Of a stretch of DNA of 60,384 nucleotides, positions 17,748 to 26,538 are shown one piece after another. Origin of the DNA: Pleurocapsales cyanobacterium LEGE 06147 (GTDB lineage Bacteria; Cyanobacteriota; Cyanobacteriia; Cyanobacteriales; Xenococcaceae). Each line of letters starts with the position of its first letter. Position 1 is the first letter of the stretch. The DNA lies in the NCBI GenBank assembly GCA_015207585.1, contig JADEWQ010000022.1, forward strand, positions 1 through 60,384, in the 5' to 3' direction. The position numbers and the translations under genes were made by a program. Under the pieces are notes generated by a model. It saw nothing but the letters and a program-made list of their open reading frames with translations, ran no database searches and was not told where the DNA came from.

Positions 17748-18980
17748 ATGTACGCACTCAAGAGGAAGTTAAAGTTAAACAACAAAGAGAAGACCCTAAT
17801 GGCTAAACACGCAGGGTTCTCTCGCTTTGTTTATAACTATGGACTTTCTCTATTCTGGGATTCTCTGGACTGTAAAGCTTCAGACAGTAAAAGAATTAGT
17901 GCTATCAAAAAGTGCTTAACTAATGTAACTAAGAAGAAGTCCGAGTATGCTTGGATTGGTGAGCTATCATCTAGGGTTTATCAGAATTCATTCCAGACTC
18001 TAACAACAGCATTTAAGCGTTGGAGAAAAGGGTTAGCGGATAAACCCACACCAAAGTTGAAGAAGCATAGGCAATCTTTCACTGTTGATAGTTCTAATGG
18101 TAAGGTCTTAGTTAGAGAAGGTAAACACATAAAGATACCCACTCTGGGTACTTTTAGGCTTCAAGAACCACTTAAAGAAAGTTATATCTCTCAGACCTTC
18201 ACGATTAGTTGCACTGCTGGAGAGTGGTATGTATCTTTTGCTGTTGATGCAGAAAGAATATCTCCTATCGTTCATGAAATTTACGGTAAAACAGGCATTG
18301 ATTTAGGGGTGTCTTGTTTTGCTACTCTCTCTGACGGTACGGAAATTCTAGCTCCTAAGCCATCTAAACAAGCGAAAACCAAGCTGGCTAAAACTCAATA
18401 TAGTGCTAGAAATAAACAACTAGGCAAGAGAAAGTTAGGTGTTAAAGCATCTAACAATGCCAAGAAATACTTTCAGAGAGTAGCTAAATTGCATGCCAAG
18501 GTGTCTAACCAGAGAAAAGACTTTCTGCAACAGACTACTACTAATCTACTTCGCAAATATCACACGCTAAGGATTGAAGACTTAAATGTAAAAGGGATGA
18601 TAGCTAACCGTAAGTTATCCTCTGCTGTTAGCGATTTAGGCTTTTATGAATTTCGTAACCTATTAAATCAAAAGGTTAATTGGTATGCTGGTTTTGTCGA
18701 GGTAGTAGATAGATGGTACCCGAGTAGTAAACTTTGCAGAAAGTGTAATTCAAAACATACGGGACTAAAACTAAAAGATAGATTATTTGTATGCCCTAGT
18801 TGCGGGCACACCGAAGCAAGGGACTTACAGGCGGCTATCAATTTAGCTAATGCTTCTGAAGAATGTATAACAACTAGGGTAGGTTCTATCCGAAGTAAGG
18901 ACACTGCGTTGGCGGGTTCCCCGATTAAGCTGCGTGTCCGGTACGCTTGTGGACATGATGCCGCCGACGGTCATGGTTGA
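17748..18980 (+). mobile_element. tnpB: IS605/IS1341-type RNA-guided nuclease TnpB (intact)
   Basis: 410 residues. HTH-like N-terminus (residues 1-40), then the WED-like middle, then RuvC motifs GIDLGVSC (D185), RIEDLNV (E277) and EARDLQAAIN (D359), plus a zinc finger CRKC...CPSC (C330, C333, C349, C352). All catalytic residues are present, so the protein should be an active omega-RNA-guided DNA nuclease. No TnpA Y1 transposase is in the window, so movement would need one in trans. The guide RNA (omega/reRNA) is expected from the 3' end of the ORF and the sequence after it. The element interrupts the fermentation cluster between transketolase and uspA. Confidence 0.85.
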
Positions 18981-19020
18981 AGCAAGAAGTAAATATCAAC
19001 ACGGTTTGTCCGGTGTTGTC
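18900..19020 (+). ncRNA. probable TnpB omega RNA (reRNA) region and right end
   Basis: By analogy with ISDra2-type elements, the guide RNA overlaps the 3' end of tnpB and ends at the right end of the element, with the guide taken from flanking DNA. A strong hairpin, CAACACGG-TTTGT-CCGGTGTTG (18997-19018), lies just after the ORF and marks the likely right end. Exact ends are not determinable by eye. Confidence 0.45.
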
Positions 19021-19111
19021 TAAGTTTTGTGGAACAGGAAACACGGAGAGGGAAAGACGCGGAAATTTTTTGTCACCGCTAAACTAATTAAACGGACTTC
19101 ATATGACTCTT

Positions 19112-19139
19112 GTAGGGGCGGTTTGCAAACCGCCTCTAC
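19112..19139. repeat. palindromic GTAGGGGCGGTTT... repeat
   Basis: GTAGGGGCGGTTTGCAAACCGCCTCTAC, nearly perfect inverted repeat 51 bases before uspA. It is of the short intergenic repeat class common in cyanobacteria. Confidence 0.7.
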
Positions 19140-19189
19140 TAATACATTGAGCTATCCAGCCCGATGCAATTTTTTTTATAAAGATAAAG

Positions 19190-19675
19190 ATGATGTTTCA
19201 AAAAATTCTAGTTGCCCTCGATCGTTCACCCCTAGCACCATTGGTATTTGAGCATGGTTTGCAACTGGCTTCTAAGTATAATGGCAATCTGTTACTAACT
19301 CACTGTATTGATTTAAAAGTTTGGGAAAACATCGGTTCAATAGTAGACGCTAGTTTTGGATTAACACCTTCCTCAAAGCTACAGCAGTTTGAGCAGGAAC
19401 ATTTACAGGAGATTGAGCAATGTCGACAATGGTTAGAAGCTTACTCTCAGCAAGCGATCGCTCAAGACGTTACTGTAGAGTTTAATTGTGGTCGGGGAGA
19501 GGCAGGTTCTTGGATTTGCAATTTAGCTCGGAATTGGGGAACCGATCTGATTGTAGTAGGGCATCGGGAAAAGCAAAGATTGCAAAAGTTCCTCCTTGGC
19601 AGTGTAAGTCAGTATGTGCTTAATCATGCCTCCTGCTGCGTTCTGCTCGTTCAAACGGAGAAAAAACTAAGTTGA
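19190..19675 (+). CDS. universal stress protein UspA family
   Basis: 161 residues with the UspA alpha/beta fold: MFQKILVALDRSPLAPLVFEHGLQLA start, then VEFNCGRGEAGSWICNLA, and the ATP-binding type signature GHREKQRLQKFLLGSVSQYVLNHASCCVLLV (G-x2-...-G-x9-S). ATP-binding subclass is likely from the VGHR...LGSVS motif. Two ATGs are adjacent at the start; MFQK is the usual family form. It lies inside the fermentation island, on the opposite strand to ackA, which fits a stress-response context. Confidence 0.85.
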   Translation: MMFQKILVALDRSPLAPLVFEHGLQLASKYNGNLLLTHCIDLKVWENIGSIVDASFGLTPSSKLQQFEQEHLQEIEQCRQWLEAYSQQAIAQDVTVEFNCGRGEAGSWICNLARNWGTDLIVVGHREKQRLQKFLLGSVSQYVLNHASCCVLLVQTEKKLS

Positions 19676-19696
19676 GAAAAGGATTTGCTCGCCAAA

Positions 19697-20932
19697 TTAG
19701 CTCTTTGACTCTCTAACTTTAGTTAAAATTTGCCAACATTCTTGAGCGATTGCCCAATCTTCTGCTGTAGACACTACCAACACGCGCACTGCCGAATCAG
19801 GAGCGGCAATATCTTTATCTACTGGGGATGAAGCATTTTTGTTTAAATCTAGTTTTAAGTTTAGAAACTCAAATCCCGCGCAGGCTTCTTCCCTCACTAA
19901 TGAGGAATTTTCCCCTATGCCAGCAGTAAAAATTAGCGCATCTAAGCCGCCCAAAGATGCTACCATCGCCCCAATAGCTGCTCTTAATCGATGGATATAG
20001 ATATTGAATGCCAGTTGAGCCCGTTCATTTCCCTGGGCGATCGCTTCTAAAATAGTTCGCAGGTCGGCAGATATACCCGAAATGCCTTTAAAACCCGAAT
20101 TTTTATTGAGCATTTCATCTAATTGCTCGGCGTTAAAATCGTATTCTTTCAACAGATGAATGAGAATTGCTGGATCGATGGAGCCACTGCGATTGCCCAT
20201 CATTAAACCTTCTAAAGGTGTAAATCCCATAGTAGTATCGATACTAATGCCATCTTTAATTGCTGCCAGGGAACAACCATTACCCAAATGACAGGTAATT
20301 AATTTGAGAGAATCTAAAGGTTTGCCTAATAGTTGAGCCGCACGTCCCGCACAATATTTATGACTGATACCGTGAAAACCATAGCGGCGAATACCTTTTT
20401 CAAACCACTCGTAAGGAATGGGATAGACAGCAGCTTTCTGAGGCATTTGACTGTGAAAGGCAGTATCGAATACTGCCACTTGAGGAATGCTACTGCCTAA
20501 AATTGTCTCGATCGCTTCAATTCCCTCTAAATTGGCGGGGTTGTGAACTGGTGCGAGAACGCTCAGGCGGGCGATCGCTTCTTTCACTTCAGGATTGATT
20601 AGAGTAGCTTCAGAATACTCTGCACCTCCATGTACTACTCGATGACCTACAATATCAATTTCTGATAATTCTTCTAAAACCCGAGTTTTGCCATCACTCA
20701 GAGAATCTAACATTTTAGCGATGTCCATTCGCCGATTGTTAGACTCCCATTTCTCTTTTTGCGTCACTTCATTAGCTTTAACTTTCAGTCGAGCAAAACC
20801 TGACGCTACAGTCCAGTCAATGCTGGCTTCCCAAAGCGGCTTCGGAGGTTGCTCTGGTAGAGTATTGTTAGATAACTCGTAAAGGCAGCTTTTCTGACTG
20901 CTCGAACCGGCATTAAGTACTAAAATTTTCAT
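19697..20932 (-). CDS. ackA: acetate kinase
   Basis: 411 residues. Interconverts acetyl phosphate + ADP and acetate + ATP (EC 2.7.2.1). Signatures: MKILVLNAGSSSQK at the N-terminus, VHGG (about 96-99), DTAFHSQMP (about 155-163), RRYGFHGISHKYCA (about 178-191), THLGNG-type CHLGNGCSLAAI, TTMGFTPLEGLMMGNRSGSIDP and FTAGIGENS. All the substrate-binding residues look intact. Next to the GH13_18 phosphorylase gene on the same strand (24-base gap), so both probably share a transcript. With the phosphoketolase at 31-33 kb, it supplies ATP from fructose-6-phosphate in the dark. Confidence 0.96.
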   Translation of the reverse strand: MKILVLNAGSSSQKSCLYELSNNTLPEQPPKPLWEASIDWTVASGFARLKVKANEVTQKEKWESNNRRMDIAKMLDSLSDGKTRVLEELSEIDIVGHRVVHGGAEYSEATLINPEVKEAIARLSVLAPVHNPANLEGIEAIETILGSSIPQVAVFDTAFHSQMPQKAAVYPIPYEWFEKGIRRYGFHGISHKYCAGRAAQLLGKPLDSLKLITCHLGNGCSLAAIKDGISIDTTMGFTPLEGLMMGNRSGSIDPAILIHLLKEYDFNAEQLDEMLNKNSGFKGISGISADLRTILEAIAQGNERAQLAFNIYIHRLRAAIGAMVASLGGLDALIFTAGIGENSSLVREEACAGFEFLNLKLDLNKNASSPVDKDIAAPDSAVRVLVVSTAEDWAIAQECWQILTKVRESKS

Positions 20933-20956
20933 TTTTCATTTTTGACTTTTGACTTT

Positions 20957-22912
20957 TTATGCCTCAATGCTTTTCTCTAATTCAATAAAAGGTATGAGCC
21001 AGACAACGTCGTAGGGTTGCAAGACAATCCGAAGTTTTTGCTTTCGAACCTTCCACCCCCTCATGCCGATCAGATCGTACCAATAGGTTTCCTCGGGCAC
21101 TTTACAGACAATAGATGATGTTTCTTCAACCTTAAGCTCTGAGAGGGGAATTTCTACACAGCAAACTCTGTTAGTAACATTGGTTAAGGTTAAAATGTGT
21201 TCCTCGCATCCTGGAGAAGTGCGCAACACCGCAAAAACAGACGGTGCGATCGCCAGTATTTGCTGCCCTCCATTGGGATGAAAGGCACGCTGGCGCACGC
21301 GGATTTCTCGAATTCTGCTAAGCTGATGCTCGATATGGGAAAGCTTGGAATTAGGGTCTTGCAATTCCTTATCAAGATCCTCCTTTTGAATAATTTTGCG
21401 GTTGATATCCCGTTTCGATTTTGTTTTCAGAACAGTATCGATATCATTGGCAGTGCCGATCAGACCGTGAAAATAAATTCCCGGCACGCCCCGAAGTACT
21501 AGAGCAATGCTCCTAGAAGCAACAAAGCGTTTAACCTGAAAAGCCATATCCTCGTCACTATGATCTAGGTTGAGAGCGCTAAACCAGGTGGTGTTAATTT
21601 CGTAAGGTTCTTTAGAGCCATCTGCCCCCGTTCTGTAAGAGATAAAAGCACCGTGTTCTTTGACTGTTTGGATTATGAAATCAATTTCTTCTTTCGGCAG
21701 AATGTCTTGTACCCCCATCAATCCCACACCGTCATGAGTATCCAATATATTGAGAAAAGTCGTTGTCTTTGAGGGGTATTTTAGCTCTTTAGCCCATTGG
21801 GAAAGGGCAGTAGTATCTTCGCGGTAAAAAGCGTGCAGAACCAGAGGAGGTAAGGCAAAATTGTAGACCATCTGTGCCTCATCCCAACCATTGCCAAAAT
21901 AGGAGATATTTTGCTCGTGAGGCACGTTAGTTTCGGTAATCAAAGCCACACCGGGAGCTACGACATCCAAAATGTCGCGAAAGAGTTTGATTGTTTCGTG
22001 AGTTTGATCTAAATTGGCACAGGAAGTTCCCGGTATTTCCCATAAATAGGTTACCGCATCCAGGCGAATCAAATCTGCTCCACGCCGAACGTATAGTAAT
22101 AAGGTTTCAATTACCCATAAAAGCACTTTGGGATTGCGATAATTGAGGTCGATTTGGTCGGGAGAGAAAGTAGTCCAAACCCAGATGGGACCGTAAATGG
22201 ATTGATATTTGGTAAGGATATCGCAGGTGCGAGGACGAACAATCAATTTACGCTGCTCGGGAGTTAGTTCATCGGGAGAATGATAGATAGTGGCAATATT
22301 TTCATATTCGGGATTGCCATTTAACATTTCTTGAAAAGCAATGCTCTGAGAGGAGGTGTGATTGCAAACTGCATCAAACATGAGCTGGTATCGTTCTCCT
22401 ATTTCCTCGATATCCTGCCAAGAACCCAGCTTCGGGTCTACAGTTCTAAAGTCGGTAACTGAAAAACCCCGGTCGGAAGAATAGGGAAAGAAAGGTAGAA
22501 TATGCAGGGTATTGATGACTTCTTGGAACCCAGGCGTGGTTTCTAAAAAGTGGGCTAAGGTAGCCAGAGGCGATCGCTCTTTACTGCGTAGCAAATCCCC
22601 GTAGGTAATCAAAATCATATCCTTTTCGCTAAAACGGTTGGCGGGATCGAAATTCTGTTCTGCCTCGATTAATTCTTGAGGTTTATGAGCGTAGTAAACC
22701 TTGAGAATTCTTTCTAGTTCGCTCATACAATTTTTAGCTTCGGTTTCTCCGTAAAGAAAACAAAGCCGAGCGAAGATCCGTTCCCAAGCTTCAGGGGAAA
22801 TTTTTAATAAAGGTCTGGTATAGTTAGGTTTTTCGTGATGGCGAATTCGCGTCCATTTCCTGCAGGGTTGCAGCTTTTCGCTGCCGATTTTAATTATAGA
22901 ATCCTTATCCAT
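20957..22912 (-). CDS. GH13_18 sugar phosphorylase (sucrose phosphorylase family)
   Basis: 651 residues. A (beta/alpha)8 alpha-amylase-type domain that uses phosphate to split an alpha-glucoside, giving glucose-1-phosphate. Visible: HILPFFPYSSDRGFSVTDF (about 136-155), VCNHTSSQS (about 185-192), LIRLDAVTYLWEIPGTSC with the nucleophile Asp (about 281-298), ITETNVPHEQNISYFG with the acid/base Glu (about 324-339) and NILDTHDGVG (about 388-397). These patterns are of subfamily 18, which includes sucrose, glucosylglycerol and glucosylglycerate phosphorylases; the acceptor cannot be read by eye. It is upstream of ackA on the same strand. The N-terminal 30 residues look non-family and the start may be further in. 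Confidence 0.85.
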   Translation of the reverse strand: MDKDSIIKIGSEKLQPCRKWTRIRHHEKPNYTRPLLKISPEAWERIFARLCFLYGETEAKNCMSELERILKVYYAHKPQELIEAEQNFDPANRFSEKDMILITYGDLLRSKERSPLATLAHFLETTPGFQEVINTLHILPFFPYSSDRGFSVTDFRTVDPKLGSWQDIEEIGERYQLMFDAVCNHTSSQSIAFQEMLNGNPEYENIATIYHSPDELTPEQRKLIVRPRTCDILTKYQSIYGPIWVWTTFSPDQIDLNYRNPKVLLWVIETLLLYVRRGADLIRLDAVTYLWEIPGTSCANLDQTHETIKLFRDILDVVAPGVALITETNVPHEQNISYFGNGWDEAQMVYNFALPPLVLHAFYREDTTALSQWAKELKYPSKTTTFLNILDTHDGVGLMGVQDILPKEEIDFIIQTVKEHGAFISYRTGADGSKEPYEINTTWFSALNLDHSDEDMAFQVKRFVASRSIALVLRGVPGIYFHGLIGTANDIDTVLKTKSKRDINRKIIQKEDLDKELQDPNSKLSHIEHQLSRIREIRVRQRAFHPNGGQQILAIAPSVFAVLRTSPGCEEHILTLTNVTNRVCCVEIPLSELKVEETSSIVCKVPEETYWYDLIGMRGWKVRKQKLRIVLQPYDVVWLIPFIELEKSIEA

Positions 22913-23156
22913 ATTTATTTTTTTAACTATCTAGCCTTTTGAAAATAAATACTACCTTGCAGGGGTGAGCTAGTCTAAATTTAAATAAGAAAATAAGAGC
23001 GATCGCTGATAGCCTAAAACAAAGATCCTCGCTCTGCGGCAACGGGCATGGTCAAGGATCGCGGTAACGCCTTACATCAATTCCTAACAAAGAACAGAGC
23101 ATCAGGATCGCTTAACCCAAGTTGGCTGTTTTCCTTCCCATAGGCTTGTCAATCGC

Positions 23157-23795
23157 TCAAGTTCCTACTCGCTGTCGCAACTGTTCGCTTAAGTGAGAGC
23201 GATCGCCCATTACGTGAAGCAGAGGACCGCGTTCTGCCATTTCGACAATAGTGACCGAAGCGACAGGCATGCCGATGCGATCGCGAAAGCGACCTACATC
23301 AATGCCCAGCAACGAACACAACATAATCCGAATGGTTGCTTTATGAGAGACAACGAGAACATTGCCTGTACTATGGGTTTGCTCGATCTCTTCTAGCACC
23401 AAAGAACTGCGGCGAGCAATATCCACACCTTTTTCTCCACCTGTAGGGGAATTCCACCCCGGATCTGCCAACCAGCGGACGTATTCGTCGTGAAATTCAT
23501 GGTTAATTTCTTCTGGAGTTTTGCCTTCCCACTTACCATAAGTAATTTCTTTTAATCCATCCCTCGATTGCATTTCAATACCGACAGCTTGGCACAGGGG
23601 TTTAGCTGTATCTACGGTGCGACGGAGAGGACTAGTATAGATAGCAGTCCACGGTAGAGATTGATAGGCTTGGGCAAAATCCTTTGCCATTTGATGACCT
23701 TCCGGAGTTAAATTGATATCCAGAGCGCCGCAGTAAGTACCGGTTTGGCTGGAAGTAGTTTCTCCGTGTCTTAAAAAGTAGACTTTTAAGCTCAT
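23157..23795 (-). CDS. histidine phosphatase (phosphoglycerate-mutase-like)
   Basis: 212 residues. The catalytic RHGE motif (YFLRHGETTSSQTGTYCG) is at about residues 8-20. The second Arg (SPLRRTVDTA) is at about 56-65, the Glu (GLKEITYGKWEG) at about 80-91, and the second His (VVSHKATIRIMLC) at about 148-160. Phosphatase type (PhoE, PspA or glucosyl-3-phosphoglycerate phosphatase-like) rather than a glycolytic mutase is likely. Its position between GH13_18 and glgP suggests a sugar-phosphate substrate, possibly related to glucosylglycerate; this is inference. Confidence 0.8.
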   Translation of the reverse strand: MSLKVYFLRHGETTSSQTGTYCGALDINLTPEGHQMAKDFAQAYQSLPWTAIYTSPLRRTVDTAKPLCQAVGIEMQSRDGLKEITYGKWEGKTPEEINHEFHDEYVRWLADPGWNSPTGGEKGVDIARRSSLVLEEIEQTHSTGNVLVVSHKATIRIMLCSLLGIDVGRFRDRIGMPVASVTIVEMAERGPLLHVMGDRSHLSEQLRQRVGT

Positions 23796-23842
23796 AGTCC
23801 ACGATAAAATCTAATTTTGTAAACCCAGACTCAGCTTTCTCA

Positions 23843-23906
23843 CCGCAGGTGCGCGGAGCGACCCCGACGCTGACCTGCGCTACAGGGCGGGGCTTCCCGC
23901 CGAGCT
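23843..23906. repeat. GC-rich palindromic repeat block
   Basis: Between the phosphatase gene and glgP. It contains GCAGGTGCGCGG...CTGACCTGCGC and GGCGGG-GCTT-CCCGCC inverted repeats. These could form stacked hairpins in the transcript. GC-rich against an AT-rich background, so probably a mobile repeat. Confidence 0.55.
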
Positions 23907-23908
23907 AG

Positions 23909-26443
23909 CTAAACCAATAAACATTGTCCGGCAGGACATAAGTCAGCCAATTCAATGGGAACGGGTTTAACTTGCCAAATGTTTTGACAGTATTCCCGAA
24001 TGGAACGGTCTGAAGAAAACTTGCCCATGCGAGCTACATTGAGAATGGACATCCGCGTCCAGTTGTCTCGATCTTGATAAGCTTGACTCACCCGATTTTG
24101 ACAGTCAATATAGGACTGATAGTCAGCCAAGAGCAAATAGGGGTCGTCGTAGAGAAGATTGTCAACTATTGGTTGGAACAGACGAAGATCTCCGTGGGAG
24201 AAGAAACCAGAACTAATTAGGTCAATAACTACTTTTAATTCTTCATTCGATTCGTAGTACCCGCGAGGATAATACCCTGTAGCTTTCAAATCGGCAACTT
24301 GCTGTTCGTTTAATCCAAAGAGAAAGAAGTTTTCTTCTCCTACTTCTTGACGGATTTCCACATTAGCACCATCGAGAGTACCAATAGTCAGCGCGCCATT
24401 GAGAGCAAACTTCATATTACCCGTTCCCGAAGCCTCCTTGCCAGCAGTAGAAATTTGCTCGCTAAGATCGGCGGCAGGATAGACTCGCTGACCGAGGGTA
24501 ACATTATAGTCTGGCAAAAATACTACTTTGAGGCGATCGCCTAGATCGGGATCGTTATTAACTACTTCAGCAACAGAGTTAATCAATTTAATAATTAATT
24601 TTGCCATGAAGTAGCCGGGTGCGGCTTTACCTCCAAAGATGAAAGTCTGAGGAGGAATATCCAGATTGCGATTGTATTTGAGACGGTTGTAAAGAGTAAT
24701 AATATGCAACACGTTCAGGTGTTGACGCTTATACTCGTGAATTCGCTTTACTTGTATATCAAACAGAGATTCTGGATTAACAATAATCCCTACCTTCTTT
24801 TGAATGTAAACAGCTAAATCTTGCTTAAGTGCTTGCTTGATTTCTCTCCATTGTTGACAAAAAGAGCGATCGTCTACAAAAACTTCGAGTTTTTTTAGTT
24901 CATCTAAATGTTTAATCCAATTGTCGCCAATTTTGTCGGTGATGAGATTAGATAGATTGGGATTACTCTGTACCATCCAACGGCGAGGAGTTACACCATT
25001 GGTAACATTAGTAAATTTTTCTGGGCATAATTCGTAAAAATCTCGCAATACAGTTTCTTTGAGCAATTCGGTGTGTAGGGCAGCAACTCCATTAATGGCG
25101 TGAGAACCTACACAAGCTAGGTTTGCCATGCGGACGTATTTTCCGCCGCTTTCATCAATCAGTGACAGTCGCGATAACTTGTAATTATCTCCTGGATATT
25201 TGATTCGAACCCGATCCAAAAATCTTTGATTAATTTCATAGATAATTTCTAAATGCCTGGGTAAAAGACTACCAAATAAACTCAAAGACCACTTTTCCAG
25301 GGCTTCTGGCAGTAAGGTATGGTTGGTAAAACTAAAAGTTTTTTGGGTAATATCCCAAGCTTTATCCCAATCTAGGTGATGTTCATCCACCAACAGTCGC
25401 ATCAATTCTGCTACACCGATGGCGGGATGAGTGTCATTAAGTTGAACCGCAAACTTTTCGTGGAAATTTTCTAAACCGTCCCCATTCATCCTGGTATGAA
25501 GGCGAATCATATCTTGAAGGGAACAAGAGACAAAAAAGTACTGCTGTTCTAGGCGAAGTTGTTTTCCTTGAAGGAGTTCATCATTGGGATAGAGAACCTT
25601 AGTTATATTTTCTGACACCATCTTTTGGTCGACGGCTTGATAGTAATTCCCTACGTTGAAAGCCTCGAAATCAAAGGATTCGACTGCTTCTGCTCGCCAA
25701 AGACGCAAGGTATTGGCAGTATTTACTTTGTATCCCTGAATTGGGGTATCGTAGGGAACTCCTTTGACGAGACGACCGGGAACCCAACGTACCCGATAAT
25801 TATTGCGATCGTCGTAATAAACTTCGGTGTGTCCACCAAATTTGACTTCTACAGCCGCTTCTGGACGAGGAATTTCCCAAGGATTACCATATTGCAGCCA
25901 CTTATCAGTAACTTCGACTTGCCAACCATCTTTGATTTCCTGGTCGAAGATGCCAAATTCATAGCGAATGCCATAACCGATAGCAGGAATTTCTAGAGTT
26001 GCTAAAGAATCCATATAGCAAGCAGCCAGGCGACCGAGACCGCCATTGCCCAAACCAGGTTCTTCTTCTTGTTCGATCAGTTCTTGAAGGTCTAGTCCTG
26101 ACTCTTCAACCGCTTGGCGCACTCGATCGTAGATATCCAAACCGAGTAGATTATTGACCAAATGAGGGCCGAGAAGAAATTCAGCCGAGAGATAGCCAAC
26201 AACTTTGACATTTTGTTGAAAGTAGGTTTCGATGGTGTTGATCCAGCGTTGCAGAAGGCGATCGCGCACGGTATAAGCCAGTGCCAGGTAGTAGTCCGTT
26301 TTGGTAGCGATACCTGGATATTTGCCCTGAAGGTAGAACAAGTTATCCGCTAAGGCTTGCCTGAGAGTTTTTATACTCAGTCCAGTACGGTCATCTTCTA
26401 CGATTATTTGAGGCTGGACTGTAGATTCGATAGGTGGATTCAT
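23909..26443 (-). CDS. glgP: glycogen phosphorylase
   Basis: 844 residues. Removes glucose-1-phosphate from the non-reducing ends of glycogen (EC 2.4.1.1), PLP-dependent. The N-terminal half has EEPGLGNGGLGRLAACYMDS (about 125-145) and YGIRYEFGIF, and the C-terminal half has the PLP lysine region EASGTGNMKFALNGALTIGTLDGANVEI and RIHEYKRQ. Length and motifs are normal. First gene of the block pgi/glgP? It lies between pgi (96 bases upstream, same strand) and the phosphatase gene, so it sits centrally in the island. Confidence 0.96.
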   Translation of the reverse strand: MNPPIESTVQPQIIVEDDRTGLSIKTLRQALADNLFYLQGKYPGIATKTDYYLALAYTVRDRLLQRWINTIETYFQQNVKVVGYLSAEFLLGPHLVNNLLGLDIYDRVRQAVEESGLDLQELIEQEEEPGLGNGGLGRLAACYMDSLATLEIPAIGYGIRYEFGIFDQEIKDGWQVEVTDKWLQYGNPWEIPRPEAAVEVKFGGHTEVYYDDRNNYRVRWVPGRLVKGVPYDTPIQGYKVNTANTLRLWRAEAVESFDFEAFNVGNYYQAVDQKMVSENITKVLYPNDELLQGKQLRLEQQYFFVSCSLQDMIRLHTRMNGDGLENFHEKFAVQLNDTHPAIGVAELMRLLVDEHHLDWDKAWDITQKTFSFTNHTLLPEALEKWSLSLFGSLLPRHLEIIYEINQRFLDRVRIKYPGDNYKLSRLSLIDESGGKYVRMANLACVGSHAINGVAALHTELLKETVLRDFYELCPEKFTNVTNGVTPRRWMVQSNPNLSNLITDKIGDNWIKHLDELKKLEVFVDDRSFCQQWREIKQALKQDLAVYIQKKVGIIVNPESLFDIQVKRIHEYKRQHLNVLHIITLYNRLKYNRNLDIPPQTFIFGGKAAPGYFMAKLIIKLINSVAEVVNNDPDLGDRLKVVFLPDYNVTLGQRVYPAADLSEQISTAGKEASGTGNMKFALNGALTIGTLDGANVEIRQEVGEENFFLFGLNEQQVADLKATGYYPRGYYESNEELKVVIDLISSGFFSHGDLRLFQPIVDNLLYDDPYLLLADYQSYIDCQNRVSQAYQDRDNWTRMSILNVARMGKFSSDRSIREYCQNIWQVKPVPIELADLCPAGQCLLV

Positions 26444-26512
26444 CTTTAGTTACCAATAATTAGTTAGTCAAAATGGCATCAAGAATTAAGCTTTCAGCCC
26501 TCACCTGCTTTT

Positions 26513-26531
26513 GTTACGGGGCTTACAAGCC
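26513..26531. repeat. GGGGCTTACAAGCCCC palindrome
   Basis: A short palindrome between glgP and pgi on the minus-strand transcript, with ACAAGCCCC in common with sites at 13168-13178 and 17478-17486. It may act as a hairpin between the two genes. Confidence 0.5.
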
Positions 26532-26538
26532 CCCTTTC

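Noticed and set aside
19027-19251. Plus-strand frame before uspA
   Set aside because: Runs through the GTAGGGGCGGTTT palindrome and overlaps uspA in another frame.
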